From the NCBI GenBank assembly GCA_035295665.1, contig DATGIQ010000674.1, positions 1 through 16,660 of the forward strand: DNA of 16,660 nt. Direction: 5' to 3'. The translations under genes were made by a program, and so were the position numbers. Shown here one piece after another: positions 14,330-16,660 of this stretch; the stretch's first letter is position 1, and each line of letters opens with the position of its first letter. The notes beneath the pieces were generated by a model, which did no database searches, was not told where the DNA came from, and worked only from the letters and a program-made list of their open reading frames with translations. Origin of the DNA: DATGIQ01 sp035295665 (GTDB taxonomy: Bacteria; Planctomycetota; Planctomycetia; Gemmatales; Gemmataceae).

Positions 14330-15325
14330 TTAGCTGGGTGCCTTGATCGGCCGCGGCAAACTGTACCACGCCAGGTTGCAGGTCTCGAGCGTGTCGGCGT
14401 CGAGGGTCACGTCAACCGATCTCAGGCTCTCGTCGAGATGCTCCGGCCGGCTGGCTCCCACGATGGCAGCGGTAATTCCCGGCTGCGCCAGAATCCAGGC
14501 AATGGCGGTTTGCACGATCGATCGGCCGCGTGGCTCCAAGAACCGCCGCATCTGTTCGACCGCTTCGAACTGCGCCTGGTGCCAGTAACGCTCTCGGTAC
14601 AGCTCCCCGGTTTTTCCCAGCGTGAAGCGCGTTCCCGGCGGTGCCGACTCCCCCGCGCGATAACGGGACGTGAGGAACCCGCCGGCCAGCGGATTGTAGG
14701 TGATCACGCCCAGCCCTTGATCCCGGCAGAGCGGCAACAACTCGGTTTCGATTTCGCGGTAAAGCAGATTGTAGCGGGGCTGCACGCAATCGAACCGAGC
14801 CAGGTGCAATCGCTCACTGATGCCCAGGGCCAAGGCGACTTGCCAGGCGGGATAGTTGGAACAGCCAACGTAACGGACCTTGCCTTGACGCACCAAGTCG
14901 TCGAAGGCACGCACGGTCTCCTCCAGCGGCGTGGTCGGATCCGGCGCATGCGCCTGGTAGAGATCCACATAATCGGTCCTTAGGCGGCGCAGACTGTCCT
15001 CGGCAGCTTTCAAGATATGGCGGCGGGAGAGCCCTTCGTCATTCGGTCCGTGTCCGACGCGCAAACGGCACTTCGTTGCCAGCACAAAATTATCACGCCG
15101 GCCTTGAAGCCATTTGCCGATGATTTCCTCGGTACGGCCCGCCGTCTCTGGTGTGGGCGGCACGGGGTAAGCATCGGCCGTATCCAGGAAATTGACACCC
15201 TGCCCGGCCGCCTTATCCAGGATCGCGAAGGCGGTCGGTTCATCGCACTGGTGGCCAAACGTCATGGTCCCCAGGCAGATTTCCGAAACCTTGAGCCCCG
15301 TCTTGCCCAGCTGCCGGATTTGCAT
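14330..15325 (-). CDS. Aldo/keto reductase
   Basis: The 331-residue protein is a full-length aldo/keto reductase, an NAD(P)H-dependent cytoplasmic oxidoreductase with a TIM-barrel fold. The catalytic tetrad is Asp48 and Tyr53 (FLDTADAY), Lys85 (LATKCRL) and His126 (DLYQAHAPD). Further family marks are the N-terminal RQLGKTGLKVSEICLGTMTFG, VRYVGCSNYPAWQ, QPRYNLLYREIE, GVITYNPLAGGFLT and, for cofactor binding, AIVGASRPEHLDE near the C-terminus. The substrate cannot be read from the sequence. The ATG at 15325 gives the family N-terminus and has GGGAGGGG just upstream; a start at 15379 would add 18 unlikely residues. It is convergent with the sigma factor gene (41-bp gap) and divergent from the acyl-CoA dehydrogenase gene (150-bp gap). 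Confidence 0.95.
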   Translation of the reverse strand: MQIRQLGKTGLKVSEICLGTMTFGHQCDEPTAFAILDKAAGQGVNFLDTADAYPVPPTPETAGRTEEIIGKWLQGRRDNFVLATKCRLRVGHGPNDEGLSRRHILKAAEDSLRRLRTDYVDLYQAHAPDPTTPLEETVRAFDDLVRQGKVRYVGCSNYPAWQVALALGISERLHLARFDCVQPRYNLLYREIETELLPLCRDQGLGVITYNPLAGGFLTSRYRAGESAPPGTRFTLGKTGELYRERYWHQAQFEAVEQMRRFLEPRGRSIVQTAIAWILAQPGITAAIVGASRPEHLDESLRSVDVTLDADTLETCNLAWYSLPRPIKAPS

Positions 15326-15429
15326 GCTCCCCTCCCCGCCGCTCACTGACCGTGCGTGATGGGGTTCCCTAACCCGCATCGTTCGTATCTGGAGACCGCC
15401 GCCTCCAGGCTTGTGCCTTCTGGGCTATA

Positions 15430-15438
15430 TTATCCACA
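15430..15438 (+). promoter_or_regulatory. Perfect single DnaA-box sequence
   Basis: TTATCCACA, identical to the E. coli consensus DnaA box, lies in the divergent gap 38 bp upstream of the acyl-CoA dehydrogenase start and overlaps a TATATT stretch that could be a -10 box. No second box was noticed nearby, so it is not an origin. Confidence 0.4.
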
Positions 15439-15475
15439 GCCTGTTTCTCGTCTTCCCCTGAAGGAGGATCCGCTC

Positions 15476-16648
15476 ATGCACCTGGCCGACCAGAAACGAC
15501 TCCTGGCCGACGTGGAAGCCTTCTGCCAAGAGATCCGGCCCGTCGAGGAATTGTGCTACGTGGAGCATCGCTTCAATGACCAGGTCCTGCCCCTGGCGCG
15601 GAAGCACCATCTGCTGGGCATGACCCTTCCGGCGGTGTACGGCGGCCGGGATGCGGATACGGTTACCTATTTGCGAGCCTTGACGCGCATCGGCCGGGAA
15701 GGCACTGGCGTGCGCACCTTCTTCTCGGGGCACATCTCGATCGGTCAATACCCCATCCTGACCTGGGGCAATGAAGAGCAAAAACGCCGATACCTGCCGG
15801 CCGCGGCACACGGCGAAAAAGTTTTGGCGTTCGGCTTGACCGAGCCGGAGGCGGGCAGCAATCCCCTCGAAATGCAGATGACCTATGAGCGGCGCGGCGA
15901 GCAGTTTGTGCTCAACGGCGTGAAATACCTAATCTCCAATGCCGGCATCGCCAGCACCATCGTGACCTTCGCGTATCCCAAAGGGCGCAACGGCCGGATC
16001 AGTGCCTTCATTCTCGACACCGGCGCTCCCGGCTTTGCCTGCGAAGACCTGACAGCAAAAATGGGCATGCCGACTTCCAACACTGCCATGTTCGAGCTAA
16101 CCAATTATGCAATTCCCGCCGCCAACCTCCTGGGACAGGAAGGCGAAGGGTTCCGCATCGCGATGGCGACGCTGGTTAGTGGCCGACTGAGCGTGGCCGC
16201 CGGCTGCCTGGGCGTGATTGAAGATTGCCTGGCCGAGGCAGCCGCCTATGCCAAGGATCGGCAGCAACATGGCAAAGCGATTGCCAAGCATCAACTGGTG
16301 CAAGAACACATTGCAGCGATTGAGATGGACCGTCTGGCGACCGAGTCGGTGGTTTGGCGTGCCGCAGAAGCCAAGGATGCCAGCAATGCCGAGCCGGCGA
16401 ATGCGGACCTGCGTGCGCGGGCCGAGTTGTTAGCCGCACAGGCCAAGTTGTTCGCAGCCAATGCCGCCTGGGATGCCGCCGACCGGGCTGTGCAGGTCTT
16501 CGGCGGCCGGGGCTGGTCAACGCTGTATCGGCCCGGCCGCCATCTTCAGGATGTGCGCGTCTGCCGCATCTACGAGGGGACGGATGAGATCCTGAAGCTG
16601 AAGGTGGCGGCAGCCGTATTGGGGAGGGAGTACGAGGCGTACAAGTAG
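15476..16648 (+). CDS. Acyl-CoA dehydrogenase family protein
   Basis: The 390-residue protein is a flavin-dependent acyl-CoA dehydrogenase, catalysing alpha,beta-desaturation of an acyl-CoA thioester and passing electrons to electron-transfer flavoprotein. Visible marks are LPAVYGG near the start, the FAD/substrate segment FGLTEPEAGSNPLEMQ, GVKYLISNAGIAS, the middle beta-domain ending NLLGQEGEGFRIAM, SGRLSVAAGCLGVIEDCLAEAAAYAKDRQQHGKAI, QVFGGRGW and RVCRIYEGTDEILK. Glu367 in IYEGT is at the catalytic-base position of the medium- and short-chain enzymes. The ATG at 15476 has AAGGAGG at 15461-15467. An upstream in-frame start at 15356 would add 40 residues of no family character. The window edge follows the stop by 12 bp. 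Chain-length preference is unknown. Confidence 0.95.
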   Translation: MHLADQKRLLADVEAFCQEIRPVEELCYVEHRFNDQVLPLARKHHLLGMTLPAVYGGRDADTVTYLRALTRIGREGTGVRTFFSGHISIGQYPILTWGNEEQKRRYLPAAAHGEKVLAFGLTEPEAGSNPLEMQMTYERRGEQFVLNGVKYLISNAGIASTIVTFAYPKGRNGRISAFILDTGAPGFACEDLTAKMGMPTSNTAMFELTNYAIPAANLLGQEGEGFRIAMATLVSGRLSVAAGCLGVIEDCLAEAAAYAKDRQQHGKAIAKHQLVQEHIAAIEMDRLATESVVWRAAEAKDASNAEPANADLRARAELLAAQAKLFAANAAWDAADRAVQVFGGRGWSTLYRPGRHLQDVRVCRIYEGTDEILKLKVAAAVLGREYEAYK

Positions 16649-16660
16649 CAAACCATTGTT

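Overview
The window looks like a piece of a GC-rich planctomycete chromosome, most likely from the Gemmataceae/Isosphaeraceae side of the phylum. The grounds are protein style rather than any marker gene. There is a large Asn/Gly/Thr-rich surface protein opening with an LEDR-type N-terminal motif, an ECF sigma factor fused to a membrane segment and a long repeat domain, a ThuA-like secreted protein, a beta-helix lipoprotein, and long structured intergenic DNA. No rRNA, tRNA, CRISPR array, transposase or phage gene was seen.

Layout. Bases 2-121 hold the tail of an unidentified gene, followed by a DinB-fold protein (151-612) and a large beta-helix lipoprotein (695-3145). On the minus strand lies the classical translation cluster infC-rpmI-rplT-pheS (5507 down to 3142). 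infC appears to start at an ATC codon behind a perfect Shine-Dalgarno, a 29-bp inverted repeat sits between infC and rpmI, and pheS carries a four-cysteine insertion and is not followed by pheT. Next come a DUF4118-like membrane protein with a PAS domain but no kinase core (5910-6998), two back-to-back hairpins, and the 799-residue surface protein on the minus strand (9553-7154).

A 1.45-kb gene-poor stretch (9554-11002) follows. It contains five copies of a two-block element, GTTAAC-N4-RTTARC, whose halves are exactly one helical turn apart. Four copies form two clusters with 30-32 bp between neighbours and the fifth stands alone. This is the most intriguing non-coding signal in the window. 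The right part carries a ThuA-like secreted protein (11003-11788), the membrane-tethered ECF sigma factor with about twelve alpha-hairpin repeats (11862-14288), an aldo/keto reductase on the minus strand (15325-14330) and, divergent from it, an acyl-CoA dehydrogenase (15476-16648).

How the genes relate. The infC cluster is a housekeeping translation operon. The other genes are mostly envelope, surface or small-molecule metabolic functions with no obvious shared pathway. The one plausible regulatory system is the tethered sigma factor downstream of the ThuA gene, together with the GTTAAC element array upstream of it; a functional link between them is inference only.
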